Shown: positions 1-8,041 of the stretch, one piece after another
Layout of the letters: every line of letters starts with the position of its first letter
Position numbering within the stretch: position 1 is the stretch's first letter
Origin: Bacteroidota bacterium
GTDB taxonomy: Bacteria > Bacteroidota > Bacteroidia > JAFLBG01
Length of the DNA stretch: 64,000 nt
Assembly (NCBI GenBank): GCA_017303975.1
Contig: JAFLBG010000014.1
Span: 1 to 64,000 of the forward strand
Direction of reading: 5' to 3'
Translations under genes and position numbers: made by a program
Notes under the pieces: generated by a model
Told to the model about the DNA's origin: nothing
Databases searched by the model: none
The model's input: only the letters and a program-made list of their open reading frames with translations

Positions 1-438
1 TCTCATGAATAGTTTATCCATTGTAGGATTACCAACTATTTGCGATTCTATGCATTCATTATCAAATATTTTGAATGGTAGTTTGTTCTTTGATCGCTCT
101 TGATTTAGATTTAAACTGGTATGCGCAATAGTGGAGTATAGTCCCATAAATCCGTCGCAATCCCATGACTCAACCCTATCTCTAATGTTTGGTTCATCAT
201 TTAGTGTGACCGACTTTTTTGATTTTGCATTGTGCTTGCAACTTACAAGCCAAAGTATCTCACCCTTATCCGTTTTTTCTAATACTTTTAAATCTATTCC
301 TCCATCAGGGCCCCTGGAGGGGCCTACTAAAACTTTAAACCCAAGATTTTCCAAAAAATCTCGGGAAAATTTTTCAAAAGAATCCCTATCTTTTGAATGA
401 CCTCGAGGACTTGGAATCTCTGTAAAGTCTATTATCAT
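1..438 (-). CDS. Mrr-like PD-(D/E)XK nuclease-like protein, 3' end cut by window edge
   Basis: The minus strand stays open from an ATG at 438 to the window edge (146 codons seen). Near residues 45-50 it reads GPDGGIDLKV, and about 20 residues later WLVSCKH. This G-x-D-G-G-I-D ... C-K spacing is the active-site pattern of Mrr-like restriction endonucleases (PD-(D/E)XK fold), which cut modified or foreign DNA. A later stretch, WDCDGFMGLYSTIAHTSL, fits the strand that follows in Mrr domains. The start lies 5 bases after the stop of the helix-turn-helix gene, so it is the third gene of an operon with that gene and the GNAT-like gene. The C-terminus is unseen, so an added domain cannot be excluded. 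The family call is by motif only. Confidence 0.7.
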   Translation of the reverse strand, partial: MIIDFTEIPSPRGHSKDRDSFEKFSRDFLENLGFKVLVGPSRGPDGGIDLKVLEKTDKGEILWLVSCKHNAKSKKSVTLNDEPNIRDRVESWDCDGFMGLYSTIAHTSLNLNQERSKNKLPFKIFDNECIESQIVGNPTMDKLFMR

Positions 439-443
439 TGATT

Positions 444-962
444 TTAAATCGCTAATCTTTTTCGAACATGCTTACTTTCCTCTTGTACAAATTTGCGGTT
501 GGAAAGGAATGCAAACTCATTTTCTTTCTCTAAAACTTTATACCAAGTTATAGCGGGAATTGTTTTATTGGAATGTGTTTCTAAGCGAACAATCAAACTT
601 TCAGTTGGCTTTCTGGTTTGCCCTAAAATTCTACTAGTTAGGGTTTCGTTTACCCCAAGTTCATGAGCCAATACCCTATTACTGATTCCTAATAGCTCCG
701 TATATTGGTTCAAAAAATAAGCAAATGACTTTGTGGAACGATACGAAGGATTATTTATATAATCTTCCATTACAAATTTTAATTGAAGCAAATCGGCAAT
801 TGTTTTTTCCTTTTCTGAAATCCCTCTTCTGAGCTCCTTTCTAGCTTCGTTTAATTGCTTAGTGGCTTCCCCTTTTTCTTTTAATGAAAGTTTATTTCTA
901 AACACAAAAGAATCGGAGAGCTCTTTTTTACTGTATTTGTTTTTCAATTTTTCGATCTTCAT
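444..962 (-). CDS. Helix-turn-helix protein, possible antitoxin/regulator paired with GNAT-like gene
   Basis: This 172-residue protein has a lysine/glutamate-rich, probably helical N-terminal half. Around residues 93-130 there is a helix-turn-helix-like stretch: LLGISNRVLAHELGVNETLTSRILGQ followed by a KPTESLIVRLE helix, as in XRE-type domains where an SxVLxG-like recognition helix is followed by P-S/T. Its ATG overlaps the stop of the upstream GNAT-like gene by 4 bases (ATGA), so the two are translationally coupled, and the nuclease gene follows after 5 bases. By analogy with GNAT toxin-antitoxin pairs it may be an autoregulating antitoxin, but the usual GNAT partner is a ribbon-helix-helix protein. 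That role is inference. Confidence 0.6.
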   Translation of the reverse strand: MKIEKLKNKYSKKELSDSFVFRNKLSLKEKGEATKQLNEARKELRRGISEKEKTIADLLQLKFVMEDYINNPSYRSTKSFAYFLNQYTELLGISNRVLAHELGVNETLTSRILGQTRKPTESLIVRLETHSNKTIPAITWYKVLEKENEFAFLSNRKFVQEESKHVRKRLAI

Positions 963-1426
963 GATAAATATTCTTTAATAATATTTGTAAGGAACCTACC
1001 CTCTAAAAACACTTGTCTGCCAGCATCAAGCATTTGGTATTTGTTTATATAATGAGCCTTTAATTCTGTTTTGGGCGTTAGAGAAACACATGCTTCGTGT
1101 CCAAATAATTTTATCGCCTCCCTGGATGCATAGGCAATCAGAGCGCCGGCTATTCCCTTATACTTTTGCTTTCTTCCTCTGTTTTCCTTTGAAACAGAAA
1201 GCAAATTAATTTCAATTCGCTTTTCTTTTTTTATAACGATCAAAGAAATTAACCCCAAAATTTCTTCAGAATTTAACTTTGTAAGTTTAAATACGCTTCT
1301 CTTTTTCTCCGTTTCCCAGTTAAAAAAGAACTTGGATTTACTTATTAGTTTATAGTCTATACCTTCAACAGGCTTAATTTCAACTACAATCTTTTGACCC
1401 TTTTGGTCTTTGATGTACATATACAA
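959..1426 (-). CDS. GNAT-fold acetyltransferase-like protein, possible toxin of a toxin-antitoxin pair
   Basis: This 155-residue protein has the core features of Gcn5-related N-acetyltransferases: a central strand (EINLLSVSKENRG), then a basic segment and QKYKGIAGALIAYASREA at about residues 97-115. That matches the R/Q-x-x-G-x-G/A acetyl-CoA pyrophosphate loop and its helix. Farther on, HYINKYQMLDAG fits the C-terminal GNAT motif (tyrosine, then a small turn). It is the first gene of a three-gene operon and overlaps the helix-turn-helix gene by 4 bases. Small GNAT proteins coupled to a DNA-binding protein are often toxins that acetylate aminoacyl-tRNA, but the substrate cannot be told here. 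It could also be an ordinary modifying acetyltransferase. Confidence 0.6.
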   Translation of the reverse strand: MYMYIKDQKGQKIVVEIKPVEGIDYKLISKSKFFFNWETEKKRSVFKLTKLNSEEILGLISLIVIKKEKRIEINLLSVSKENRGRKQKYKGIAGALIAYASREAIKLFGHEACVSLTPKTELKAHYINKYQMLDAGRQVFLEGRFLTNIIKEYLS

Positions 1427-1485
1427 ATATACAAAAACTTTCCAAAATTGGCAAGTTTTATTTAATCTATTCCTCCCTTTAACTT

Positions 1486-2760
1486 TTACCCAATTACAAT
1501 CCTAGGAAACTCTGCTATTCGTGTGGTAAACCGTTGAGATAATTTTTCTTGCTTCAACCTAAATCTTTTTTGAACTCCTTGTATTGCGCACTTAATTGTT
1601 TCCCTGCCCATTATCTTATTTATTTTGTCAACAGCCTTCATAAGTTTAGAGCTTCGTTCCCGATTTATGGTGTCGAATAAATTATATTGAAGGGATGTTT
1701 CCGGCTCCAATGCCGTTACAAATACACCTACTCTTTTATAGGCATACCCAGGACGGTATATTTTATTAAACCCAATCATTGCGTAATGCACGATTTCTCG
1801 CATATCATTACTTGCAATTTTTAAGTTCATTGTTTTCCCATTGTAATAGTGTGGTTTATCTTTTTGAAAAGGATCTGTTTGAATAAAAACAGAAATAATA
1901 TTACAAACCGATTTTTGTTTACGAAGCTTTTCGCTGATCTCTGTTGCATATGCAGCCATCATACTTTCTAGTTCTCCGTATTCCGATATACACTTTCCAA
2001 ATCCCCTGGCAATCCCAATTCCTTTTTTGGGGTCTGGTTTTTCTTCAAGTGGAATGCAGGATATACCATTAAGCTCTCTTAGCAGCCTTTCCCCCACAAC
2101 CCCCATTTGTCTTCTTACCCAAGAGCTTTCTAATTTTGAAAATTGATACGCTGTTTTTACTCCGAAGTAATTTAATTTTTTACTTAGCTGCCTTCCAATT
2201 CCCCAAACATCTTCCACCGGTGTTTCTTTTAATACGGCTTCTATTTGTTCAGGGGTTTCTAATTGCAATACACCATTTGCAGTGATTGATTTCTTGGCTT
2301 TCTTATTAGCTAATTTTGCTAACACTTTAGTTGGAGCAATACCAATACTTACCGGAATGCGAGTATGTTTGATTACTGTCTTTCTAATTTTTTGTGCATA
2401 CTTGATTAGGTCGAATTTTTCGAATCCATTAAGGAGTAAAAAGGATTCGTCTATGGAATATACTTCCATGTTGGGTGTAAAATTCCTTAATGTATTCATT
2501 ACCCTGTTTGATATATCTCCATATAAAGCGTAGTTGGAGGAGAATACCCGAATGTTTTTTTTCTCAATCAAATCCTTTATTTCAAAAGCGGGTACGCCCA
2601 TTTCTACACCGAGGGCTTTTGCCTCATTGCTTCTTGCCACGACACAGCCATCATTGTTTGAAAGAACTACAATGGGTTTACCTTCAAGCTTAGGGTTAAA
2701 AGCACGTTCGCAGGAAGCATAAAAATTATTACAATCAACTAATGCAAAAACGGGTTTCAT
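1486..2760 (-). CDS. umuC: UmuC, Y-family translesion DNA polymerase V catalytic subunit
   Basis: The protein is 424 residues, the normal UmuC length. The N-terminus has the metal-binding [11 protein letters not shown] (Asp9) and the palm motif YSIDESF with Asp104-Glu105, the catalytic carboxylates of Y-family polymerases. Helix-hairpin-helix ([20 protein letters not shown]) and little-finger regions follow. It copies past DNA lesions and causes mutation. Its ATG overlaps the umuD stop by 4 bases (ATGA), so the two subunits are made together. Plasmids often carry umuDC-like (mucAB, rumAB) operons that help the incoming element survive DNA damage. All core motifs look intact. Confidence 0.95.
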   Translation of the reverse strand: MKPVFALVDCNNFYASCERAFNPKLEGKPIVVLSNNDGCVVARSNEAKALGVEMGVPAFEIKDLIEKKNIRVFSSNYALYGDISNRVMNTLRNFTPNMEVYSIDESFLLLNGFEKFDLIKYAQKIRKTVIKHTRIPVSIGIAPTKVLAKLANKKAKKSITANGVLQLETPEQIEAVLKETPVEDVWGIGRQLSKKLNYFGVKTAYQFSKLESSWVRRQMGVVGERLLRELNGISCIPLEEKPDPKKGIGIARGFGKCISEYGELESMMAAYATEISEKLRKQKSVCNIISVFIQTDPFQKDKPHYYNGKTMNLKIASNDMREIVHYAMIGFNKIYRPGYAYKRVGVFVTALEPETSLQYNLFDTINRERSSKLMKAVDKINKIMGRETIKCAIQGVQKRFRLKQEKLSQRFTTRIAEFPRIVIG

Positions 2761-3212
2761 TTCCTAAAGGTGTGAATGGTATTAGTAATAATTCCATGAA
2801 TTTTAAAATTCATGTTTTCTGTGATTTCAATAGGTTTAAATTTTTCGTTGCGTGGTTTTAAGTATAATTTGCCTGAAGAAACATGAATTTGTTTTAATGT
2901 AAATTCTCCATCAATAACACCAACCACGATATCTCCATTGTGAGGCTCTAAAGAATAATCGCATATTACTAGATCTCCATCCAAAATACCGGCTTCTATC
3001 ATGGAAGCGCCTTCAACCCAAAAGCAATAGGTTGAAGAAGGATTTTTAAATAAGAAGTCGTGTAGGTTAATTGGGTCATCCAAAAAGCTTTCTGCCGGAG
3101 AAGGAAACCCGGCAGGCACCTTACTACTAAGAATTGGTATACTTATTTTTTTTAGTTCCAAACCATTTATTGGTGTAATTTTTAATCCTTGTGTAGGCTC
3201 AATTTTTTCCAT
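2757..3212 (-). CDS. umuD: UmuD/LexA-family S24 self-cleaving protein, polymerase V accessory subunit
   Basis: The protein is 151 residues. The expected Ala-Gly cleavage site is at residues 34-35 ([13 protein letters not shown]), the nucleophile Ser70 lies in [12 protein letters not shown], and the general base Lys107 lies in [10 protein letters not shown]. This is the serine-lysine dyad of the S24 family. RecA-stimulated self-cleavage would yield UmuD', which binds UmuC. There is no N-terminal DNA-binding domain, so any repressor acting on the promoter is a different protein or a host factor. The start at 3212 lies 8 bases from a palindrome that probably controls the operon. Confidence 0.93.
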   Translation of the reverse strand: MEKIEPTQGLKITPINGLELKKISIPILSSKVPAGFPSPAESFLDDPINLHDFLFKNPSSTYCFWVEGASMIEAGILDGDLVICDYSLEPHNGDIVVGVIDGEFTLKQIHVSSGKLYLKPRNEKFKPIEITENMNFKIHGIITNTIHTFRK

Positions 3213-3220
3213 ATTTTAAA

Positions 3221-3241
3221 AATACTACAATTTGTAGTATT
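3221..3241. promoter_or_regulatory. 21-bp perfect palindrome upstream of umuDC, likely SOS-type operator
   Basis: The bases read AATACTACAA, then a central T, then TTGTAGTATT: a perfect odd-length palindrome of 21 bp. A further half-site (ATGTAGTAAT) follows about 15 bases away. It sits immediately upstream of the umuD start, where a repressor would block transcription. The sequence matches neither the E. coli LexA box (CTGT-N8-ACAG) nor the Gram-positive Cheo box. I infer a damage-responsive operator for a host or plasmid repressor. Confidence 0.6.
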
Positions 3242-3300
3242 AGTTTGCTATAAAATGTAGTAATCAAAATTTAACCCCAATAATGTTTACTTTTGTTTAT

Positions 3301-4056
3301 ATGATTCGCTTACGAGTTTTACAAATTTTATTTTTCCTCACCCCTACCCTATTTCTTCCCCATCGCCTATTTGCTTGGGGAGCGGAGGGACATAAGATGA
3401 CGGTGCAGGTAGCTAAACATTTTTTAAATCCGGGCGTTGAAGATTCCGTGAATAAATATTTAGGTACCATGAGTTGGGAAGAAGCATCGGTTTGGATGGA
3501 TGAAATGAGGAGTAATTCCACTTACGATTATATGAAGCCATGGCATTACGCTAATGAAGAAAAAGGGAAAAATTATGAAAAGCAGAAAGGAGAAAATATC
3601 GTAAATAAGTTGGAGGAGGTAATTTCAGAGTTAAAGAAGAAGCCAAGTAAAACCGATTTGCTTATCTTATTTCATTTGATGGGAGACATTCATCAACCCT
3701 TGCATTGTGGGTATGCAGAGGACAAGGGAGGCAACACAGTTCAATTACAATTTTTTGGGAAGGGAACGAATCTGCATAAAGTGTGGGATTCGGAAATTAT
3801 TGAAAAGGGCAAAGTAACAACCGAGGGTTGTATTAAAGCACTAAAGATAAAAAGCAAGGAGGATATATCTTTTTATACCAACGGAGGTGCAGCATATTGG
3901 TTCAATGATAGCCGAAGGAATTTAGAATTGGCTTATGACTTACCAAACCCGACCGAAAGTCAGAAGTATCTGGAACTCAACAAACCATTTGTGGAATTAT
4001 CTATCGGAAAAGGAGGCCTTCAATTGGCGCAGGTTTTGAATGAAATTTTTAAATAG
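3301..4056 (+). CDS. Secreted zinc-dependent S1/P1 nuclease
   Basis: A signal peptide (IRLRVLQILFFLTPTLFL) ends just before WGAEGH, the invariant mature start whose tryptophan amine binds zinc in S1/P1 nucleases. Other zinc ligands are visible: the HYANEE region, HLMGDIHQPLHCG and LHKVWDSEI. These exported enzymes (class I nuclease family) cut single-stranded DNA, RNA and 3'-nucleotides, here probably in the periplasm or outside for phosphate and base salvage. I place the start at 3301 because it gives a normal signal peptide; an in-frame ATG at 3283 adds six residues. A TACTTTTG (-7-like) box spans 3288-3295 but no -33 element is clear. The gene is transcribed away from umuDC. Confidence 0.9.
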   Translation: MIRLRVLQILFFLTPTLFLPHRLFAWGAEGHKMTVQVAKHFLNPGVEDSVNKYLGTMSWEEASVWMDEMRSNSTYDYMKPWHYANEEKGKNYEKQKGENIVNKLEEVISELKKKPSKTDLLILFHLMGDIHQPLHCGYAEDKGGNTVQLQFFGKGTNLHKVWDSEIIEKGKVTTEGCIKALKIKSKEDISFYTNGGAAYWFNDSRRNLELAYDLPNPTESQKYLELNKPFVELSIGKGGLQLAQVLNEIFK

Positions 4057-4176
4057 CGATTTCTGTTTATGGTTGGCTAAATATCATTGGGGATCGTGCA
4101 AAGATTATTGGCATAATCTGATGAATCCTTTTTGAAGCCTTTGGAACCAATTAGTCTTTATGTTTTAGAGAAAATA

Positions 4177-5106
4177 TTAGCTCCTTCCGTATGCTTCAGG
4201 TTTATATGATGATAAGATGTCGGTTAGATGGAGTTTATTTTCAGGTAAATTTTTTAGTAAAGAATACTGTTCTACCAACGGTTTAAATTTTTCCGATCCA
4301 TTTATACTTAAACAATTATAGAATAGCCATAATAGTTCATAATCTGAAAGTTGAGCCCTTACCATTGAAGTATATTTATATCGAATCTTGTAATTTTCCT
4401 CTTCCCATCCTTTCAGTGAATTAAAACCTTCCAATTCATTTTCTGTTGGAATATAATCTATTGAAACAAATTCTGTGTTATGGACAAACTTTATTATTCG
4501 ATATAGATTTCTAAAATAGTGACCAAAATCCATTTGAACTACTGGGTAGTAACTCATATAGGTTATATCAATTTGGGATGTTCTATTTTTATTAAGGTGC
4601 TTAAACAATTGATCGAATCTCGCCTCAAATACATCGCGACCTTTAATTGTGATAGATTCCTGGCTCGAACTTAAAGCCATTTTTAATCCAGGTTTGTTTT
4701 GAGATGTATAATAGTATATGTTATTTACAATTTGATGGTGCAATTCCAAAAGGCTGAAAAATGTATTTTCAAATCGTTGGAGTCTTAATGTTTCATTTTG
4801 GATTTTAAATTCCTTTCTAGTTTGCCTTAATTCCTTTCTTTGAAGTTCCAACTCCTTTCTTTGAAGCAAGATGGTTAAAATAATTCCCCCAAATGCTAAG
4901 CCGGAGAATAATGCATTAATTGATCCAAACATATCACCAAAGGTTCCTCTATTTGCCCTTTCCTTTAAAACAAATAGGGTGAAGAACCAGGCTGCAATTA
5001 TTAGAATTGAAATAATTATACTAGGGATATAAATTGATTGATCTTTTCTAAATTTCTTATACAAATTGTTCAAGAATTTTTTAGACGGTTTCTTATCAGT
5101 TTGCAT
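4177..5106 (-). CDS. Putative phage abortive infection protein, AbiC-like membrane protein
   Basis: The protein is 309 residues. A basic N-terminus is followed by two membrane segments (about residues 27-47 and 62-80), a charged coiled coil rich in RKELELQRKELR, then a conserved-looking region: RFENTFFSLLELHHQIVNNI. This layout, two transmembrane helices, a coiled coil and the FENTFFxLLxLHxxIV motif, matches the putative AbiC family of phage abortive infection proteins, judged from memory. Such proteins are thought to stop infection by harming the infected cell. It is the last gene of a tight four-gene operon starting at 6997, with only 14 bases to the gene before it. Confidence 0.65.
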   Translation of the reverse strand: MQTDKKPSKKFLNNLYKKFRKDQSIYIPSIIISILIIAAWFFTLFVLKERANRGTFGDMFGSINALFSGLAFGGIILTILLQRKELELQRKELRQTRKEFKIQNETLRLQRFENTFFSLLELHHQIVNNIYYYTSQNKPGLKMALSSSQESITIKGRDVFEARFDQLFKHLNKNRTSQIDITYMSYYPVVQMDFGHYFRNLYRIIKFVHNTEFVSIDYIPTENELEGFNSLKGWEEENYKIRYKYTSMVRAQLSDYELLWLFYNCLSINGSEKFKPLVEQYSLLKNLPENKLHLTDILSSYKPEAYGRS

Positions 5107-5120
5107 TAGCTTCTTAAATA

Positions 5121-5645
5121 TTAAATGCTACACCCCGTTTTTTTTACTGCAATCTCTTTGCTGAAGGGGTAAATAATGCTCTTTGAACCAAATATTTTTG
5201 TTTGTTCTTCGGACAACCAAATGTTTTCATCTAGTTTTTTACACTCTATATCTTCCTTTATATAGAAGTACCAATATAATTTTCCTTTTTTATTTTTCGC
5301 TCCTATGAATTGATGGATTATGTCATTTGATAAAGCAACATATTCAGATTTAATTTCACCTTTAAATCGCGCAACTGTCATATTCGTAAACTTGGCAACT
5401 TTCCATTCGGGGAGATTGGTTTGTTCATCTATTTCTCCGTATAAAACATTGATTTCTCCGTTTCTGGTGTCTTCATAATTTAGTACAGGAAAGTTGAACT
5501 CAAATTCAACAAAGTTCACATGCTTATATACCTTATCTTCATTTAGTAACTTCCATTCCTCATAGTAACCCTTGCTATCTTTTATATCTTTAGCAGTCCA
5601 ATACCATTCTGGATTTCGGACCTTTATACAAATTTTAACTTCCAT
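5121..5645 (-). CDS. Unknown protein in AbiC-like operon
   Basis: I do not recognise this 174-residue protein. It has no signal peptide or membrane segment and is rich in aromatic residues (NPEWYWTAKDI near the start, GKLYWYFYIKEDIE at about 120-133), so a compact beta-rich cytosolic fold is likely. It lies 25 bases after the 242-residue gene and 14 bases before the AbiC-like gene, on the same strand, so it is probably co-transcribed. A sensor or regulator of the AbiC-like protein is possible but unproven. Confidence 0.5.
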   Translation of the reverse strand: MEVKICIKVRNPEWYWTAKDIKDSKGYYEEWKLLNEDKVYKHVNFVEFEFNFPVLNYEDTRNGEINVLYGEIDEQTNLPEWKVAKFTNMTVARFKGEIKSEYVALSNDIIHQFIGAKNKKGKLYWYFYIKEDIECKKLDENIWLSEEQTKIFGSKSIIYPFSKEIAVKKTGCSI

Positions 5646-5670
5646 TTATTATTTCCTTTGGTCTTATTTA

Positions 5671-6399
5671 CTATAATAGTCTGAGCGGTGAGCCCAAATA
5701 CTGGTTTTCTTTTTGGTTTAACTTACTTATTGGTGAATTGAAATCTTGCCAAAGAGCAACTACTCCATTTTGATCAAAGCCCTTTGAGAATGTATCTAAA
5801 TCTTCAATAGCATAACCAATAATTTTTCTATCGTAATCTTTGCAATTTATATCATTTTCGCAATATTTTTGGATTCTAGCTCGAGCAATTGTGTATGAAT
5901 GCGTCTTTGTCGATAGTACTATAATGCAGCTCTTTCTAATGTTCTTATTTTTAGAGATTCTATCAAGCTGAATCTTAAATGTAAAAATACATTTTGTTTT
6001 TCTCCATTTCTCTCTTTCTAGATCGATAAGATTAATTGCATTTTTAATTTCAGAAATGGAAATCTCGTCTATTATCGGATTCTGTTGTAGTTTTATAAAG
6101 TCGGATACCTTAGCTGTAACTCTGAAAAAATCTTTACTAAATGGCATTTCAACATACTTAAAGGGTTTAAGTATAGTAATTAATTGTTTTCTATTATCTC
6201 TTCTAATTTCAGCTTGTTTAAGTTTATCACTTTTAATTAACTGTATATTATCATTCCTTTTGTTTTTAAATCCCTTAAAAGTAATTATTGCAACTGCTAC
6301 TTGATTCTCTAGTACTATTGATTTCCTTTTAGGTTTCCAGTTTCTTAAATCAATTTTATTACTTTGCTTTCTGGTCTTTCTCAATTCTATTTTTCCCAT
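5671..6399 (-). CDS. Unknown protein in AbiC-like operon
   Basis: This 242-residue protein is not recognised. It begins with a basic, disordered-looking segment (KTRKQSNKIDLRNWKPKRK). The next part, with AVAIITFKG and later FFRVTAKVSDFIKLQQNP and VDEIS-like IIDEIS, loosely resembles the inhibitor I9 propeptide fold of subtilases, where a strand near KLxxxPxVxxI packs on the protease. No subtilase catalytic triad is visible in it or in its neighbours, so I give this little weight. It is the second gene of the operon, 25 bases from each flanking gene. Confidence 0.45.
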   Translation of the reverse strand: MGKIELRKTRKQSNKIDLRNWKPKRKSIVLENQVAVAIITFKGFKNKRNDNIQLIKSDKLKQAEIRRDNRKQLITILKPFKYVEMPFSKDFFRVTAKVSDFIKLQQNPIIDEISISEIKNAINLIDLEREKWRKTKCIFTFKIQLDRISKNKNIRKSCIIVLSTKTHSYTIARARIQKYCENDINCKDYDRKIIGYAIEDLDTFSKGFDQNGVVALWQDFNSPISKLNQKENQYLGSPLRLL

Positions 6400-6424
6400 G
6401 TTTTCTATTTTTTCGATCTATTTC

Positions 6425-6997
6425 TTATGACTTAGTTGAATAATTGTCGAGTGGGATGTCCTTATTAATTCGTTTGTCTACCATGAATAGTATACGGTCT
6501 GATTTGTGAAATGGTATTTTAAATTGTTTACAAACTTCTGTTAAGTCTTTTAAATATTGAAGATAAAGGTCAACCATTTCGTTTAGGTTCGTGTCGTTAA
6601 GATGTGTCTTTAGAATCAGTTTTTTATCCTTGTAAATTATTCTATAAACTCGTTGGTCAATAATTTGATAAATATTCTTGTTTTTAAATCTCAAAATTGT
6701 CGAAGCCATTGGAAGTTGTATTCCTTTTATATTAATAAGTATCTTGACTATTCTTCTTGTCTTTTCAATATCAAGTACTTTTGAGTTTGGGTCTATTTCG
6801 TTGAGCAATTTCAAGGTTTCACCGTCAACATTCGCATAGCGGTTAATTTTCCATAATACGATTTCATTAATTATTTGTTGGTCAAACAATTCTGTAGTCG
6901 TGTCAAGTTTTGCAGTTAAGTCTTTCTGATACTCGAACTCTTCGTCTGCTGGAACTATCCGAAAACCTTTGTCAAATACCGTTTTGTGTATCGTCAT
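6425..6997 (-). CDS. Unknown protein with helix-hairpin-helix (HhH-GPD-like) segment, first gene of AbiC-like operon
   Basis: This 190-residue protein has no signal peptide. At about residues 90-120 it reads IKGIQLPMASTILRFKNKNIYQIIDQRVY. In some HhH-GPD-like proteins a hairpin GVxxPxAS is followed by an iL-F-P-Y-x-IxD-x-R stretch, including the aspartate that is catalytic in glycosylases; here Asp lies in IIDQRV. The usual iron-sulphur cysteines are absent. It could bind damaged or foreign DNA and act as the recognition part of a four-gene cassette, but function is not established. A perfect -7 box (TAnnTTTG) lies about 11 bases upstream of the start. Confidence 0.5.
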   Translation of the reverse strand: MTIHKTVFDKGFRIVPADEEFEYQKDLTAKLDTTTELFDQQIINEIVLWKINRYANVDGETLKLLNEIDPNSKVLDIEKTRRIVKILINIKGIQLPMASTILRFKNKNIYQIIDQRVYRIIYKDKKLILKTHLNDTNLNEMVDLYLQYLKDLTEVCKQFKIPFHKSDRILFMVDKRINKDIPLDNYSTKS

Positions 6998-7007
6998 AAA
7001 ATTTGTG

Positions 7008-7015
7008 CAAATCTA
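7008..7015 (-). promoter_or_regulatory. Bacteroidota-type -7 box (TAGATTTG) for the AbiC-like operon
   Basis: On the minus strand the bases read TAGATTTG, a full match to the TAnnTTTG -7 element of Bacteroidota. It lies 10 bases before the ATG at 6997, which would give a very short leader. No good TTTG -33 element is visible at the usual 19-21 bp distance, so the call is moderate. Confidence 0.4.
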
Positions 7016-7073
7016 TGTGTAAGAAGATAATATTATTTTGGATCCAAATATATTCTATTCTATTCGTAAATAG

Positions 7074-7081
7074 TACTTTTG
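7074..7081 (+). promoter_or_regulatory. Bacteroidota-type -7 box (TACTTTTG) upstream of the SRAP gene
   Basis: TACTTTTG matches TAnnTTTG and lies 25 bases before the SRAP-gene ATG at 7107. It is divergent from the -7 box at 7008-7015, so this short intergenic region probably drives both operons. The -33 element is not obvious. Confidence 0.4.
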
Positions 7082-7106
7082 GATACGAGTTCCTAACAAT
7101 TTAACC

Positions 7107-7832
7107 ATGTGCTACCACTACACTCTAGTAAACACCGAAAAGGAATTAATAGAACATTACGATTTAGGAAATATTTCTGTAGGGTGGGAACCAATATATC
7201 ATATCAATGCTTTTAGTTTTCCAAAACTGCCTGTTGTATTGGATTCAAAACCGAAGGAGCTTAGTTTGCTCAATTGGGGACTGATTCCTTTTTGGGTGAA
7301 GGATATGGAGACAGCAAAAAAATTGAGGATAAATACCTTGAATGCCCGCATTGAAACTGCATTTGAGAAACCAAGCTTTCGGGATGCAATTAAGAGAAGA
7401 AGATGTTTAGTTCCTGCGAGTGGGTTTTTTGAGTGGAGAGAATTTAATAAGAAGAAATATCCCTACTTTATTTCTTTGAAACAAGCGCCTATTTTTTCGT
7501 TTGCAGGAATACATGATTCTTGGGTTGATAAATCCACAGGAGAAATAGTAAATACGTTTTCAATTTGTACAACGGAAGCCAATCCTTTAATGGCAAAAAT
7601 CCATAACTCCAAATTGCGCATGCCTGTAATTCTGCATAGGGAATTAGAGAAAACATGGTTGGATGCGAGTATTAGTAAAGAAGATATTTTGAAATTCAGC
7701 GACCCGTTTGCAGAGGAGCAAATGAAAGCACATACCATTTCTAAATTGATAACTTCGCGTGATCAAAATTCCAATATCCCTGAAATTATGGATGAAGTGC
7801 AGTTTCCTGAATTAAATATTAATCCTAATTAA
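7107..7832 (+). CDS. SRAP-domain protein (YedK/HMCES family), abasic-site DNA-protein crosslinker
   Basis: This 241-residue protein starts MCYHYT, so Cys2 becomes the N-terminal nucleophile after methionine removal. Other active-site parts are present: NTLNARIET (Asn), LVPASGFFEWRE (catalytic Glu) and AKIHNSKLRMPVIL (His). YedK/HMCES proteins form a thiazolidine crosslink with abasic sites in single-stranded DNA and protect them from strand breaks. On a conjugative element that enters as single strands this would help establishment together with UmuDC, ArdC-like and RadC-like proteins, though most hosts also carry a chromosomal copy. The histidine motif has a two-residue KL insertion relative to the more usual HxRMP. 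Confidence 0.93.
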   Translation: MCYHYTLVNTEKELIEHYDLGNISVGWEPIYHINAFSFPKLPVVLDSKPKELSLLNWGLIPFWVKDMETAKKLRINTLNARIETAFEKPSFRDAIKRRRCLVPASGFFEWREFNKKKYPYFISLKQAPIFSFAGIHDSWVDKSTGEIVNTFSICTTEANPLMAKIHNSKLRMPVILHRELEKTWLDASISKEDILKFSDPFAEEQMKAHTISKLITSRDQNSNIPEIMDEVQFPELNINPN

Positions 7833-7864
7833 GTTTATATTGCTCCCTGAATAAATCACTTATA

Positions 7865-8011
7865 ATGAAAAAAAACATCTTTCAACTTCTAGCTAAAATT
7901 AATAAGCTGGTTTTACCAAAATATTATAAGCGTGATTTAACAAAATTGAAGACTTGGGAAAAAGCAATTATTGGGTATAAATATTGGGTTACGTTACATT
8001 GCTTGGATTAA
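7865..8011 (+). CDS. Small 48-residue basic protein, conserved-looking in Bacteroidota
   Basis: An ATG at 7865 opens 48 codons ending at a TAA. The protein begins MKKNIFQLLAKINKLVLPKYYK and ends WVTLHCLD. Short proteins with this pattern (INKLxLPxxxK ... KxxxAIxGxKYxVTxxxLD) are common in Bacteroidota genomes and, from memory, are sometimes mislabelled as SsrA-binding protein; they do not resemble SmpB. Function is unknown. It starts 32 bases after the SRAP stop and may share its transcript. Confidence 0.55.
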   Translation: MKKNIFQLLAKINKLVLPKYYKRDLTKLKTWEKAIIGYKYWVTLHCLD

Positions 8012-8041
8012 GCAAAGTTACATTTCTATTTTTAAAAGAGA

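Noticed and set aside
131-400. An 89-codon plus-strand frame at the left edge
   Set aside because: It lies opposite the Mrr-like gene, whose active-site motifs on the minus strand are convincing.
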